This document shows, piece by piece, positions 8,225 to 17,359 of a stretch of 44,641 nucleotides of DNA. This DNA is from Streptomyces thermodiastaticus (GTDB lineage: Bacteria > Actinomycetota > Actinomycetes > Streptomycetales > Streptomycetaceae). The notes under the pieces are model-generated. The model was given only the letters and a program-made list of their open reading frames with translations, ran no database searches and was not told the DNA's origin. The position numbers were made by a program, and so were the translations under genes. Where the stretch lies: assembly GCF_014656135.1 (NCBI RefSeq), contig NZ_BNBV01000039.1, positions 1 to 44,641 on the forward strand, in the 5' to 3' direction. The first letter of the stretch is position 1; each line of letters opens with the position of its first letter.

Positions 8225-8875
8225 TCAGCTGAACACGATCATCGCGCCCTGGGCCAGGCTCCGGGTCGCCGCCGTGTACAGGCAGGACCACACATGGCGT
8301 TCGCGGGCGTAGGGGCTGGGGTCGTAGGGCGCGGGCGCGGCCGGCTGCTCCAGCTCGGTGGGGCCGGGCGGCGGGGACGGAGGGGCCGGCGGGTTGGCCG
8401 GGTCGATGCCGAGGGCCGGACCCACGTACTCCAGTTCGCGCAGCAGCGCCTGGGAGGAGCCCAGCGGCCCGCCGCCGGCGAGCAGGTCGTCGTTGGACAA
8501 GGGGTGGGCGAAGTCGAGCGGGACGTAGGCACCGGTGTGGTCGTAGTGCCAGACCAGGTGCGACTGACGGGCGGTGGGCTCGAACATCTCCAGCAACTGC
8601 TCGTAGTCGCCGCCCAGTTCGTCCACCGGGCTCAACGGCAGGCCGGTGAGGGTCAGCAGGTGGGCGCGGCGCAGGAAGTGCAGGGCGTCGTAGTCGAAAC
8701 CGGCGACCGGGGCGACGTCGCCGGACAGGCCCGGCATGTACGGGTGGACCGGCACCGGGGGGAGCCCGTTCTCGGCCAGCGCCTTGTTGTACTGCGCGAG
8801 TTCCTCGGCGAAGGGGTTGTCGGGGGCGTGGCACAACACGTCGACGAGCGGTACCAACCACAGGTCGCAGGCCAA
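8225..8875 (-). CDS. Conserved-looking protein of unknown function
   Basis: Protein of 216 residues if TTG 8875 is the start. I do not recognise a domain. The sequence is globular, Asp/Pro/Leu-rich, with no signal peptide or membrane span (LWLVPLVDVLCHAPDNPFAE near the start, FEPTARQSHLVWHYDHTGAY in the middle). No ATG or GTG occurs in frame between the upstream gene's stop and this point. TTG 8875 has a good GTGAGGAG six bases upstream, while the alternative CTG at 8917 has no Shine-Dalgarno. Codons before the TTG also lose GC bias. It follows the glycosyltransferase fusion gene by 100 bases on the same strand. Confidence 0.75.
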   Translation of the reverse strand: MACDLWLVPLVDVLCHAPDNPFAEELAQYNKALAENGLPPVPVHPYMPGLSGDVAPVAGFDYDALHFLRRAHLLTLTGLPLSPVDELGGDYEQLLEMFEPTARQSHLVWHYDHTGAYVPLDFAHPLSNDDLLAGGGPLGSSQALLRELEYVGPALGIDPANPPAPPSPPPGPTELEQPAAPAPYDPSPYARERHVWSCLYTAATRSLAQGAMIVFS

Positions 8876-8975
8876 AGAGGGCTCCTCACTCAGCGCGAAG
8901 CGATGCTCGGTGATCAGGAAGCGTAGTCGGTGGGGTGAGGGGCGGATTCCGCGCGGGGCAGGGGAGCCGGACCGG

Positions 8976-11441
8976 TCATCTCCGCCCGTGCAGGTCCCAT
9001 ACCCACACCCCGCCGGTCCACGTCCCCGGGCGGCCCACCAGTTCGGTGACGGTGCGGCGCAGGGCGCCGTCGTTGGGCTGCGGAGCGAGGACCAGGGCGC
9101 CCGCGTGCCAGTACGCGAAGTCCTGCCGTGCCTGGGCGCGGCGGGCGGCGTCGATGACGGGGACGGCGCCGCTGTAGCGGACCTCGCGCAGCATGCTGGA
9201 GGTGGCGCGGGGCGGGGCCCCGTAGATGCCGGTGCGCTCCGGGCCGAAGGGTCCGTTGAAGTAGCCACCGGGCAGGGCGAAACCGAGGCCGGCGACGGTC
9301 TGCCAGTGCAGGGCCTCGGCCGCGCCGGGGTCGGGCAGCGGCACCGGCACCAGCGTCTCGCCCGGGTGAACGTACGCCTTGTACGTCCCGGCGGTGATGA
9401 ACCGGGGCACCGGGACGCGGTCCACCGCCTTCAGCGGCGCCGGAACCAGCGGCAGCAGGGCCAGCGCGACGCCCGCCACGCCGGCCCAGCGGGGGCCCGG
9501 GGCGCTCAGGCGGGCCATGCGGGTCACGGCGAAGGCGAGCAGCATGCCCAGCGCCGGGGCGCAGATCATGGCCACCCGGCCCTCGATCACCGACTCGAAC
9601 AGCGGCAGCCGCGCGAACAGCGCCCACGGCCCGGGCCAGGTCAGGTCGGTCAGCGGCAGCCGGATCCGCGGGCCCAGCGACAGCAGCGCGGCCCCGGCCG
9701 CGGTCACCGTCAGCGCCTTGACCAGGGCGTGCTCCCACAGCCGGACGGCGATGCCGAGGGCGAGCAGCAGCAGGGGCCAGCCGTAGAAGGCGTTCTGCTC
9801 GGTGGGGTTCAGGGACAGCGCGTCGGCCCGCCGCGCGTCGCCCGCGAGCAGGGAGCGCTCGGCGAAGGAGATCAGGGCCAGCGGGCTGTTGCCCGCGTCG
9901 TCGCCGTGCAGCACGCTGCCGTAGCTCTGCGGGCCGGCGAACTGCCAGTACAGCGGGAAGGCGACGAGCGGCAGGCACACCGCGGCACCGGTGAGCAGGC
10001 CCCGCAGCAGCGGCCGCCAGGCCGCCCTCGCCACGTCCCGGCGCGCCACCGCGTACCCGGCGGCGAACAGCGCCAGGCCGAGCGCGGCCAGCAGCAACGG
10101 CTCCTCACCGAGGAAGATCTGGTAGGCCGTCAGAAGCCCGAGGATCACGCCGTCGCGCCGGACCCGCTCGCCCGTGCACAGCCTCAGCGCCCGGTCGGCG
10201 ATCAGCGGGATCACGAACAGGATGACGAAGTTCGGGTGCGCGTTGGCGTGGCTGACCATCGGCGGGGCGAACGCGGCCAGCGCCGCACCGGTGAAGGCGG
10301 CGCCGCGGTGCGCGGTGACCCGGGTGACGATCAGCCAGTACCAGGCGGTGCCGGTCGCGGCCAGGCCCAGCGTCATGCAGGCGCTGAGGGACACGGCCGG
10401 GCCGAAGGCGAGCGTGACGGGCGTCCAGGGCACCGTCAGGCCCAGCATGACCGTGTTGGCCATGAGGTTGACGCCGTCGGGGAAGCCCTGCAGGTCGGTG
10501 AAGAGGGGGTTGCGCAGGTGGGCCACGCTGTCGGCGGTGACCGCGAAGAACCACTCCCACTGGTTCTGGTCCTGCAGCGAGTCCGGCAGATAGCGGTGGG
10601 CGGGGTCGACGAGCCGTCCGGCGTACAGCACGACCGCCATCAGCAGGAACGCGGCGCAGGCCAGCAGGTCGGCCGGCCGCCAGGAGCGCACCTTGAGCCG
10701 CACGAGCTCGGCCAGCACGCGCCCGTAGTCCAGCGGGCCCACCTTGGAGCCGGCCTGGTGCGACCAGCGCACCGGGACCTCGGCGACGGGCCAGTCGGCG
10801 CGGTGGAAGTGCTGCAGCACCTCCACGTCGATCCCCCAGCCGTCGAGCCGGGACGCGGCGAAGGCGGCGCGGGCGCGGTCCCCGTCGAAGAGTTTGAAAC
10901 CGCACTGGGTGTCGCGGATGCCGGGCACCGCGAGCAGCCGTATGAGGACGTTGCCGGCGCGGCCCAGCAGTTCCCGCAGCCGGTGCTGGCGGCTGCCGAT
11001 CGAGGCGCCCGGCACGCTGCGGGAGCCGATCGCGGCGGCGTTGCCGTGGCCCAGTGCCTCGTCGAGCCGGTCCAGTTCCTCGATGGGCGCGGCCAGGTCG
11101 GCGTCGGTGACCAGCACGCGCCGGCCGCGGGTGGCCAGCACGCCGAGGCGCAGCGCGTGGCCCTTGCCCCGGTTGCGGTCGGCGGCGACGAGCCTCACCC
11201 GCGGATCGGGGTGGGCGGTGACCAGGTCGCCGGTGCCGTCGGTGGAACCGTCGTCGGCGACGACGACCTCCCAGGTGCCGAACCGGTCCCCGGCGGCGCC
11301 GAGATAGGAGGTGACGGCGTCCAGGGTGGGGCCGAGCCGGCGTTCCTCGTTGTAGGCGGGGATGACGACCGACAGGTCGACGTCGTCCTCGGCGGGCGCG
11401 GCCCAGGACGGCCCGGTGCGCGGGTGGGCGGTGTCGCTCAT
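8976..11441 (-). CDS. GT2 glycosyltransferase fused to a large membrane domain
   Basis: Protein of 821 residues. Residues 20-260 are a dolichol-phosphate-mannose-synthase-like GT-A domain: VDLSVVIPAYNEERRLGPTL, VVVADDGSTDGTGD, metal motif TDADLAAP, and CGFKLFDGDRARAAF. From about residue 285 to 700 there are roughly ten to twelve membrane segments with GT-C-like loops, then a soluble C-terminal part of about 150 residues. It probably makes a polyprenyl-phosphate-linked sugar and also handles it in the membrane. ATG 11441 overlaps the stop of the GntR gene (ATGA), so the two are coupled. The acceptor is unknown. Confidence 0.88.
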   Translation of the reverse strand: MSDTAHPRTGPSWAAPAEDDVDLSVVIPAYNEERRLGPTLDAVTSYLGAAGDRFGTWEVVVADDGSTDGTGDLVTAHPDPRVRLVAADRNRGKGHALRLGVLATRGRRVLVTDADLAAPIEELDRLDEALGHGNAAAIGSRSVPGASIGSRQHRLRELLGRAGNVLIRLLAVPGIRDTQCGFKLFDGDRARAAFAASRLDGWGIDVEVLQHFHRADWPVAEVPVRWSHQAGSKVGPLDYGRVLAELVRLKVRSWRPADLLACAAFLLMAVVLYAGRLVDPAHRYLPDSLQDQNQWEWFFAVTADSVAHLRNPLFTDLQGFPDGVNLMANTVMLGLTVPWTPVTLAFGPAVSLSACMTLGLAATGTAWYWLIVTRVTAHRGAAFTGAALAAFAPPMVSHANAHPNFVILFVIPLIADRALRLCTGERVRRDGVILGLLTAYQIFLGEEPLLLAALGLALFAAGYAVARRDVARAAWRPLLRGLLTGAAVCLPLVAFPLYWQFAGPQSYGSVLHGDDAGNSPLALISFAERSLLAGDARRADALSLNPTEQNAFYGWPLLLLALGIAVRLWEHALVKALTVTAAGAALLSLGPRIRLPLTDLTWPGPWALFARLPLFESVIEGRVAMICAPALGMLLAFAVTRMARLSAPGPRWAGVAGVALALLPLVPAPLKAVDRVPVPRFITAGTYKAYVHPGETLVPVPLPDPGAAEALHWQTVAGLGFALPGGYFNGPFGPERTGIYGAPPRATSSMLREVRYSGAVPVIDAARRAQARQDFAYWHAGALVLAPQPNDGALRRTVTELVGRPGTWTGGVWVWDLHGRR

Positions 11442-12187
11442 GCGCCGGCCAGCCGGTCGGCCAGACAGCGGGCGTGCGCGTGGTACGCGGCGACGATCGA
11501 GCGGGCGGCGACGATGTCCCGTCCGGCCAGCGCGTCGACGAGCGCGGTGTGGCCGGTCCACAGCAGACCGCGCAGGTCGTCCTGGCGGCGCAGGTACGGC
11601 ACCGCGCACATCCAGGACTGCACGCGCAGCCGGTGCAGGAAGTCGGCGAGGTAGGGGTTGCCGTACAAGGTGCCGAGTTCCCGCCAGAACCGCAGGTCGT
11701 AGCCGATCAGCACGGTCAGGTCACCGGCCAGGGCGGCCCGCCGGGCCTCCTCCCCGCGCCGGCGCACCCCGGCGAGCGCGGCGGCCACCCGGGCCTCGCG
11801 CAGATCGTCCGGGGCCTGCGGGCCCCGCCGGTGCTGCTGCGGGGGGTTCGCCTCGGGCAGCGGCACCCGCCCGTCCAGCAGGGCCTGGAACATCCCGTCG
11901 CTGACCAGGCGGCGGGCCTCGATCATCCGCACATAGTCGTCGGCGGAGTACTCGCGCACCTTGAACCCGCGGTGCTGGTCGGCCTCCAGCAGCCCCTGCG
12001 CGGACAGGTCCACGAGCGCCTCGCGCACCGGGGTGGCGGACACCCCGTACTGCTCGGCGATCTCCTTGACCGTGCATTCCTGCCCCGGCTGCAGTCTCCC
12101 GGCCAGCACCTCGTCGCGCAGCGCGTCCGCGATCTGCTGCCGCAGGGTGCTGCGGGTCACGGCGCCGGTTCCGCTGATGCCGGCCAT
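11438..12187 (-). CDS. GntR-family transcriptional regulator (FadR/FCD-like)
   Basis: Protein of 249 residues. An N-terminal winged helix (LRQQIADALRDEVLAGRLQPG, then TVKEIAEQYGVSATPVREAL) is followed by an all-helical effector domain with ARRLVSDGMFQ and Arg/His-rich helices, as in the FCD group. Residues 110-130 hold an unusual Pro/Gln/Arg insert (PEANPPQQHRRGPQAP). ATG 12187 is chosen over ATG 12283 because AAGGGAGA lies just before it and none precedes the upstream ATG. The gene is coupled to the glycosyltransferase fusion; autoregulation is likely but no operator was identified. Confidence 0.9.
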   Translation of the reverse strand: MAGISGTGAVTRSTLRQQIADALRDEVLAGRLQPGQECTVKEIAEQYGVSATPVREALVDLSAQGLLEADQHRGFKVREYSADDYVRMIEARRLVSDGMFQALLDGRVPLPEANPPQQHRRGPQAPDDLREARVAAALAGVRRRGEEARRAALAGDLTVLIGYDLRFWRELGTLYGNPYLADFLHRLRVQSWMCAVPYLRRQDDLRGLLWTGHTALVDALAGRDIVAARSIVAAYHAHARCLADRLAGA

Positions 12188-12380
12188 GGTCGGGGCGTCT
12201 CCCTTGCGCGTGCGGTGGCGTAACTCGCCCGTGAGTCGGCTGGTCCCCGCCCGCGTCCCGACCCGTGGTGGATACGTGGTCATGACACGTCGGCGAAGAC
12301 CGTGAGGTCGTCACCTTACGCGTTCGCACGCGGGTGGCGGCCCGGTGATCCGGGCCGCTCACCAGCGCGCTACCGGAGGA

Positions 12381-13763
12381 TCACGCGGTGTATTCGTCGG
12401 CCACGGACAGCGCCGCGTCCAGGGCCTGGAAGCCCTCCTTCAGCTCGGCCTCGGTGATGGTGAGCGGCGGCACCACGTGGGTGCGGTTCATGTTCACGAA
12501 GGGCCACAGGCCGTGCGCCTTGGCGGCGGCGGCGAAGGCCGCCATGGGGGCGTTGGCCTCACCGGTGGCGTTGTACGGCACCAGCGGCTCGCGGGTCTCG
12601 CGGTTCTTCACCAGCTCCACCGCCCAGAACATGCCGGTGCCGCGCACGTCGCCGACGCTCGGGTGCCGCTCGGCCAGCGCGCGCAGCCCCGGCTCCACGA
12701 CCTCGGCGCCCAGCCGCCGGGCGTTGTCGACGATGCCCTCCTCGGCCATCACGTTGATGGTCGCCACGGCCGCCGCGCAGGCCAGCGGGTGCCCGGAGTA
12801 GGTCAGCCCGCCCGGGTAGGGGCGCTTGCCGAAGGTCTGTGCGATCTTCCCGGAGATCGCGACTCCGCCGAGCGGCACATAGCCGGAGTTCACGCCCTTG
12901 GCGAAGGTCATCAGGTCGGGGACGACCCCGAAGTGGTCCGCGGCGAACCACTCGCCGGTCCGCCCGAACCCGGCCATCACCTCGTCCAGGATGAACACGA
13001 TCCCGTACTTGTCGCACAGCTCGCGCACCCCGGCCAGATAGCCGGGCGGCGGCACCATGATGCCCGCGGTGCCCGGGATCGACTCCAGGATGACCGCGGC
13101 GACGGTGCCGGGTCCCTCGAAGGCGATCGTCGTCTCCAGGTGTTCCAGCGCCCGCGCGCACTCCTGCTCCTCGGTCTCGGCGTAGAAGCGCGAGCGGTAC
13201 AGGAACGGCGCCCAGAAGTGCACCACGCCGGCGGAGGCGGTGTCGGAGGCCCAGCGGCGCGGGTCGCCGGTGATGTTCACCGCCTGCTGCGAGCCGCCGT
13301 GGTACGAGCGGTACGCCGAGAGCACCTTCGGCCGCCCGGTGTGCAGCCGCGCCATGCGCACCGCGTGCTCGACGGCGTCCGCGCCGCCGTTCGTGAAGAA
13401 GATCTTGTCCAGGTCGCCGGGGGTGCGCTCGGCGATCAGCCGGGCCGCCTCCGAGCGCGCCTCGACCGCGAAGGCCGGTGCGAAGGTCGCCAGGGTGGCG
13501 GCCTGCTCCTGGATCGCGGCGACGACCTCGGGGTGCTGGTAGCCGATGTTGGTGAAGACGAGTCCGCTGGTGAAGTCCAGGTAGCGGTTGCCGTCGTAGT
13601 CCCAGAAGTACGACCCTTCGGCGCCCGCCACGGCGAGCGGGTCGATGAGGTCCTGCGCGGACCAGGAGTGGAAGACGTGCGCACGGTCGGCGGCCTTGAC
13701 TGCGGCCCCGGCCTCGGGGTTCGGCTGGTGGGTCCGGGAAACCGGAGAGGGCTGTGCGGTCAT
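12381..13763 (-). CDS. Class III (omega) aminotransferase, PLP-dependent
   Basis: Protein of 460 residues, usual length. It moves an amino group between an omega-amino acid or amine and a keto acid. Seen: the substrate-side start RAHVFHSWSAQDLIDPLAV, a PLP-phosphate contact FTNGGADAVEHAVRMAR, the cofactor Asp in IVFILDEVMAGFGRTG, and the Schiff-base Lys289 in MTFAKGVNSGYVPLGG. It resembles the beta-alanine/taurine-pyruvate aminotransferase group; the substrate is inference. The ATG has no clear Shine-Dalgarno. It is divergent from the protein kinase. GntR-aminotransferase pairs are common, but here the two are separated by 193 bases, so linkage is uncertain. Confidence 0.93.
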   Translation of the reverse strand: MTAQPSPVSRTHQPNPEAGAAVKAADRAHVFHSWSAQDLIDPLAVAGAEGSYFWDYDGNRYLDFTSGLVFTNIGYQHPEVVAAIQEQAATLATFAPAFAVEARSEAARLIAERTPGDLDKIFFTNGGADAVEHAVRMARLHTGRPKVLSAYRSYHGGSQQAVNITGDPRRWASDTASAGVVHFWAPFLYRSRFYAETEEQECARALEHLETTIAFEGPGTVAAVILESIPGTAGIMVPPPGYLAGVRELCDKYGIVFILDEVMAGFGRTGEWFAADHFGVVPDLMTFAKGVNSGYVPLGGVAISGKIAQTFGKRPYPGGLTYSGHPLACAAAVATINVMAEEGIVDNARRLGAEVVEPGLRALAERHPSVGDVRGTGMFWAVELVKNRETREPLVPYNATGEANAPMAAFAAAAKAHGLWPFVNMNRTHVVPPLTITEAELKEGFQALDAALSVADEYTA

Positions 13764-13911
13764 GCGCCGAGCGTAGAGGTCCAGGACACGCACCGGGTAT
13801 GGGCGTCCTGTCTGCGGACGCGGGCAATTGGCGACAGGTTGTCGGGGAGCGGGGGCGGGCGGACGGGGCCCGGACGCCGGTGCGGAACGGACTCGCCGGG
13901 TGGTGCGCCCC

Positions 13912-13974
13912 GGGCACGGGCCGGTGCGCGGCGGGCACGGGCCGGTGCGCGGCGGGCACGGGCCGGTGCGCGGC
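13912..13974. repeat. Three perfect 21-bp tandem repeats before the kinase gene
   Basis: The unit GGGCACGGGCCGGTGCGCGGC occurs three times head to tail (13912-13932, 13933-13953, 13954-13974). It lies in the 306-base divergent gap between the aminotransferase and the kinase. Each unit contains a short inverted GGGCAC/GTGC element, so it could be a clustered protein-binding site or simple slippage. The rest of the gap shows no gene. Confidence 0.8.
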
Positions 13975-14069
13975 GGGGGAGGACCGCTGCCGGGCGGCCG
14001 GCGGCACCGCACTATTCTCGGTCTGTCGCGCAGGGGCGTACCGGGGCATGTCGGGGAGGCGGCTTCACC

Positions 14070-16232
14070 GTGGACGGCATGGGGGCAGGAGACCCGCTGG
14101 GGCCGGGCGGGCAGATCCGAGGAAGCGTCGGCAGCTACCGGCTGCTGACCAGGCTCGGGTCCGGCGCCATGGGGCAGGTGTTCCTGGCCCGCTCCGACCG
14201 GGGCCGCACCGTCGCCGTGAAACTGGTCCGGCAGGAGCTGGCGCGGCAGGAGGAGTTCCGGGCCCGGTTCCGGCAGGAGGTGCGGGCCGCGCGGCGGGTC
14301 GGCGGCCCGTGGACGGCGCCGGTGCTGGACGCGGACACCGAGGCCGACGTGCCCTGGGTGGCCACCGGATACGTCGCCGGGCCCAGTCTGCAGCGCGTCG
14401 TCGGACACGACCACGGCCCGCTGCCCGAGCGGTCGGTGCGCATCCTCGCCGCCGGTCTCGCGGGCGCCCTGCAGGACATCCATGCCGCCGGGCTGGTGCA
14501 CCGCGATCTCAAGCCGTCCAACGTGCTGGTCACCATCGACGGCCCACGCGTGATCGACTTCGGGGTCGCGCGGGCCCTGCAGACCGTCACCGACGGCGGG
14601 CTCACCCGGACCGGCGCCCTGGTCGGCTCGCCCGCCTTCATGGCGCCCGAGCAGGTGCGCGGCGAACGGATCACGCCCGCCTGCGACGTGTTCAGCCTCG
14701 GCTCGGTGCTCGCCTACGCGGCGACGGGCGTCCTGCCCTTCGGCACCGCCGACAGCGGGGTGCACGCGCTGATGTTCCGCATCGCGCAGGAGGAACCGGA
14801 CCTGCGGGCCGTGCCCGAGAGCCTCGCCGACCTGGTGGGCGCCTGCCTGCGCAAGGACCCGGCGGCCCGGCCGAGCGTGGCCGAGATCGTCGAGCGCAGC
14901 GGCGCCGGGGACACGGTGGCCGATGGACGGCTGCGCGACCCGTGGCTGCCGAGCGCCCTGGTCGCCCAGCTCGGGCGGCACGCGGTCCAGCTGCTGGACA
15001 CGGAGAACCCGGCCGGGCCGGGCCCGGCCCCGGGCGGGGCGGAAGAGCAGCGGGCGGCGGATGCGCCCCAGGCCGCCGTGGGGTCCGGGGCGGCTCCGCG
15101 CCCCGCCGCCGCGCAGGAACGGGCCGCCGACGGCACCGGCGCGCCGCGGGCTGCCGCAGCGCCGGGTGCCTCGGCGCCGGATGACGTGCCGTTCGCGGGG
15201 CCGTCGGGTGGTGCGCCGTCTGCGGGTCAGCAGGGCGCCGCGCCGTCCGCCGCCCGGCCGGGCGGCGTCCCCTTCGCCGGTCAGCCGGGTGCCGCTCAGC
15301 CGGGTGCCGCTCAGCCGGGCGCTGCCGGTCCGCACGCGTCGGTCCCTCACGCCCGCACCCCGGTCGGCGGCAGCCAGCCCGCGCCAGGCCGGTCCACGCC
15401 CGCGCAGGCGGCCCCGCAGCAGCCGGCGCCCACCGGGCCCACCGCGCCCTCCGCCCCGCCGTCCGGGCACCGTCCGCCTCCGTACGCGGCGGCACCGCCG
15501 TACGGGTCCGTGCAGCAGCCCGCCGGGCACGGCCACCCGCATCCGCCGCAGGGCGGCCCCGGGGTGGCGCCGCCGTACCACGGCACCCACGCCGGCTCCC
15601 CGACGCCGTACAGCACACCGGCCGGCCCCTCGGCGGGCGGGGCGGCCGGGCAGCAGCCGCGCCGCGGCGGACGGTCCACGGCGCTCCTGGTCGCGGCCGC
15701 GCTGGTCGTCGCGCTCGGCTCGGGCGGCGCGGTGTACGCGCTGATGCGCGGGGGCACCGGCGGCAGCGACGACACGGCCGTCCCCGGCCCGTCCCCGGCC
15801 GTCACCGCGGCGCACACCACCGGCCCCGGCCCGTCGTCCACTCCCTCGGCATCCCCCTCGCCCTCACCGTCGGACGGGGCGATCCCCTCCGCGTACCTCG
15901 GCACCTGGACGACGACGATCACCAACGCCTACGGCGACAACCCGCGCCGGCTGACCCTGAGCCAGGGCGCGGTCGGGGACACCGTGCTCACCCTGGTCGC
16001 CGACGGCCCCACCGACGGCGGCGGGTCCTACCACTGCGTGTTCCAGGCCCCGCTCACCCGGGCGCCGGGCGGCGACGGAACCCTGGAGATCGGGCCGTCC
16101 ACGGTCACCGTGGGCAAGGACAGCCCGGCCTGCCGGCCCGGTGAGGCGAGCCAGGTATCGCTGCTGCCGGACGGCAGACTGCGCCGGGTGAACACCACGA
16201 CCGGCGAGGGCCTCGTCTACCGCAAGGACTGA
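14070..16232 (+). CDS. Transmembrane Ser/Thr protein kinase (Hanks type)
   Basis: Protein of 720 residues. The kinase domain spans residues 15-275: glycine loop LGSGAMGQVF, VAVKLV with Lys51, HRDLKPSN with Asp146, DFG with Asp163, and APEQVRGE. A Pro/Ala/Gln-rich linker of about 230 residues (repeats of QPGAA) leads to one membrane span (about 536-558). The outer part has a Ser/Pro stalk and a C-terminal domain of about 110 residues beginning IPSAYLGTWTTTITNAYGDN with two Cys. PASTA repeats are absent, so the outer sensor is of another kind. GTG 14070 is chosen because GGGGAGG lies 10 bases before it. Confidence 0.93.
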   Translation: MDGMGAGDPLGPGGQIRGSVGSYRLLTRLGSGAMGQVFLARSDRGRTVAVKLVRQELARQEEFRARFRQEVRAARRVGGPWTAPVLDADTEADVPWVATGYVAGPSLQRVVGHDHGPLPERSVRILAAGLAGALQDIHAAGLVHRDLKPSNVLVTIDGPRVIDFGVARALQTVTDGGLTRTGALVGSPAFMAPEQVRGERITPACDVFSLGSVLAYAATGVLPFGTADSGVHALMFRIAQEEPDLRAVPESLADLVGACLRKDPAARPSVAEIVERSGAGDTVADGRLRDPWLPSALVAQLGRHAVQLLDTENPAGPGPAPGGAEEQRAADAPQAAVGSGAAPRPAAAQERAADGTGAPRAAAAPGASAPDDVPFAGPSGGAPSAGQQGAAPSAARPGGVPFAGQPGAAQPGAAQPGAAGPHASVPHARTPVGGSQPAPGRSTPAQAAPQQPAPTGPTAPSAPPSGHRPPPYAAAPPYGSVQQPAGHGHPHPPQGGPGVAPPYHGTHAGSPTPYSTPAGPSAGGAAGQQPRRGGRSTALLVAAALVVALGSGGAVYALMRGGTGGSDDTAVPGPSPAVTAAHTTGPGPSSTPSASPSPSPSDGAIPSAYLGTWTTTITNAYGDNPRRLTLSQGAVGDTVLTLVADGPTDGGGSYHCVFQAPLTRAPGGDGTLEIGPSTVTVGKDSPACRPGEASQVSLLPDGRLRRVNTTTGEGLVYRKD

Positions 16233-16328
16233 ACGAGCCGGGACGGACCGGATGGGCCTGGAGGGCCGGACGAGCCGGGGCCGCACCGCGCACGGCGGCG
16301 CTGCCCCCGGCCCGCTCCGGGCCGTCGC

Positions 16329-17147
16329 TCACCGCGCGTCCGGCGGCCGCTGCCGGGGCATGTTCGGCCGCGCACTCCCCGGCGGCAGCGTGGCGCGCCC
16401 GTGGCCGGCGGGCACCTCCGGACGGGTGCCGCCGGCCGGCACGGTCCACTGCGGTCCCGTCGGGACGGGACCGGCCCGGAACTGCACCATCCAGTCGGCG
16501 GTCTCCGTCCGCACCAGCTCGGTGACGTCCTCCGAGAACCGCCGCAGCACGCCCAGACACCGTTCGGCGGCCTCCCCGGCCGTGCCCTCGGCCGGCCCCA
16601 GCACCTCCCGCACGCTCTCCACCGCCCAGTCGAACTGGAGCGCCTGCAGCCGCCGCTGCACGGCCTGCGCGGTCGCCATGTCCCGCATCCATCCCGAGGT
16701 CACGCCGAAGAACCGGTCGGCCGCCACACAGCCCACAGCCAGCAGCAGCGCCAGATACCCCCACGGGGCGGCCCCGCCCACCGCTCCGGCCAGGTCGAGC
16801 AGCGGCAGGCCTGCCCCGGTCAGCGCGCCCGCCGCGGCCCCGCAGCGCAGCGCCCGCGCCGCGCGCCGCTTCCACATGCGCCCGGCCAGGTACCAGGCGA
16901 CGGTGTCCAGCGCCCGGCGCTCCACCCACCGGTACAGCTCCTCCAGCCGTTCGGCCGGCCGGCCCCAGTCGCCGAGCGGCAGCGGCCGCCCGGTCAGATC
17001 GCCCGGCCGGGGCCCGGCCGCCCCGTCCCCCCGCTCGTCCCGAGGCGGACGTTCGGGCTGCTTCTCCGGCTGACCCACCCGGCACTCCCTACCGATCACC
17101 GTCGCGGCCCGCCCCGGGACCGCGGCGCCGGGACGCTTGGCTGACAC
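16329..17147 (-). CDS. SLATT-type two-span membrane protein
   Basis: Protein of 272 residues from GTG 17147, with AGGAAGGGG six bases upstream. An N-terminal disordered region (1-60) is followed by a helix RLEELYRWVERRALDTVAWYL, two membrane spans (about 97-120 and 128-148), and a C-terminal helical part GWMRDMATAQAVQRRLQALQFDW. This order matches the SLATT domain (SMODS- and SLOG-associating two-TM effector), subgroup 2. The last 50 residues are Pro/Arg-rich. In conflict systems SLATT proteins are proposed pore-forming effectors, but no SMODS, SLOG or nuclease neighbour is present. It is convergent with the kinase and divergent from ybaB. Domain call is inference from pattern. Confidence 0.65.
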   Translation of the reverse strand: MSAKRPGAAVPGRAATVIGRECRVGQPEKQPERPPRDERGDGAAGPRPGDLTGRPLPLGDWGRPAERLEELYRWVERRALDTVAWYLAGRMWKRRAARALRCGAAAGALTGAGLPLLDLAGAVGGAAPWGYLALLLAVGCVAADRFFGVTSGWMRDMATAQAVQRRLQALQFDWAVESVREVLGPAEGTAGEAAERCLGVLRRFSEDVTELVRTETADWMVQFRAGPVPTGPQWTVPAGGTRPEVPAGHGRATLPPGSARPNMPRQRPPDAR

Positions 17148-17359
17148 GCCGGACCCCTTCCTACCCCCGGGAGGGTGGAGGCGTGGAGGGAAATACGGCA
17201 TTTCCGCCCGGAAGAGGGCGTCGGGCAGCCAGGGGACACGCCCGTGCCTCACCCGGAAGAGTGGCGGCGCGCGGTCCGCCCGGACCACGTAGGCTCGTGC
17301 CAGCGGGGTCACCCGGAACGGTCCCCGCCCGGATGCCCGTACGAGAGCAGGAGCCGATC

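Noticed and set aside
8736..11654. Long plus-strand open frame opposite the glycosyltransferase fusion
   Set aside because: Gly/Gln/Arg-rich nonsense sequence; the minus strand carries the GT-A motifs.
13912..13974. CRISPR array
   Set aside because: Direct tandem units with no spacers and no cas genes.
12381..15815. Long minus-strand extension of the aminotransferase frame through the kinase
   Set aside because: Only the part below 13763 has aminotransferase motifs; the rest is antisense to the kinase.
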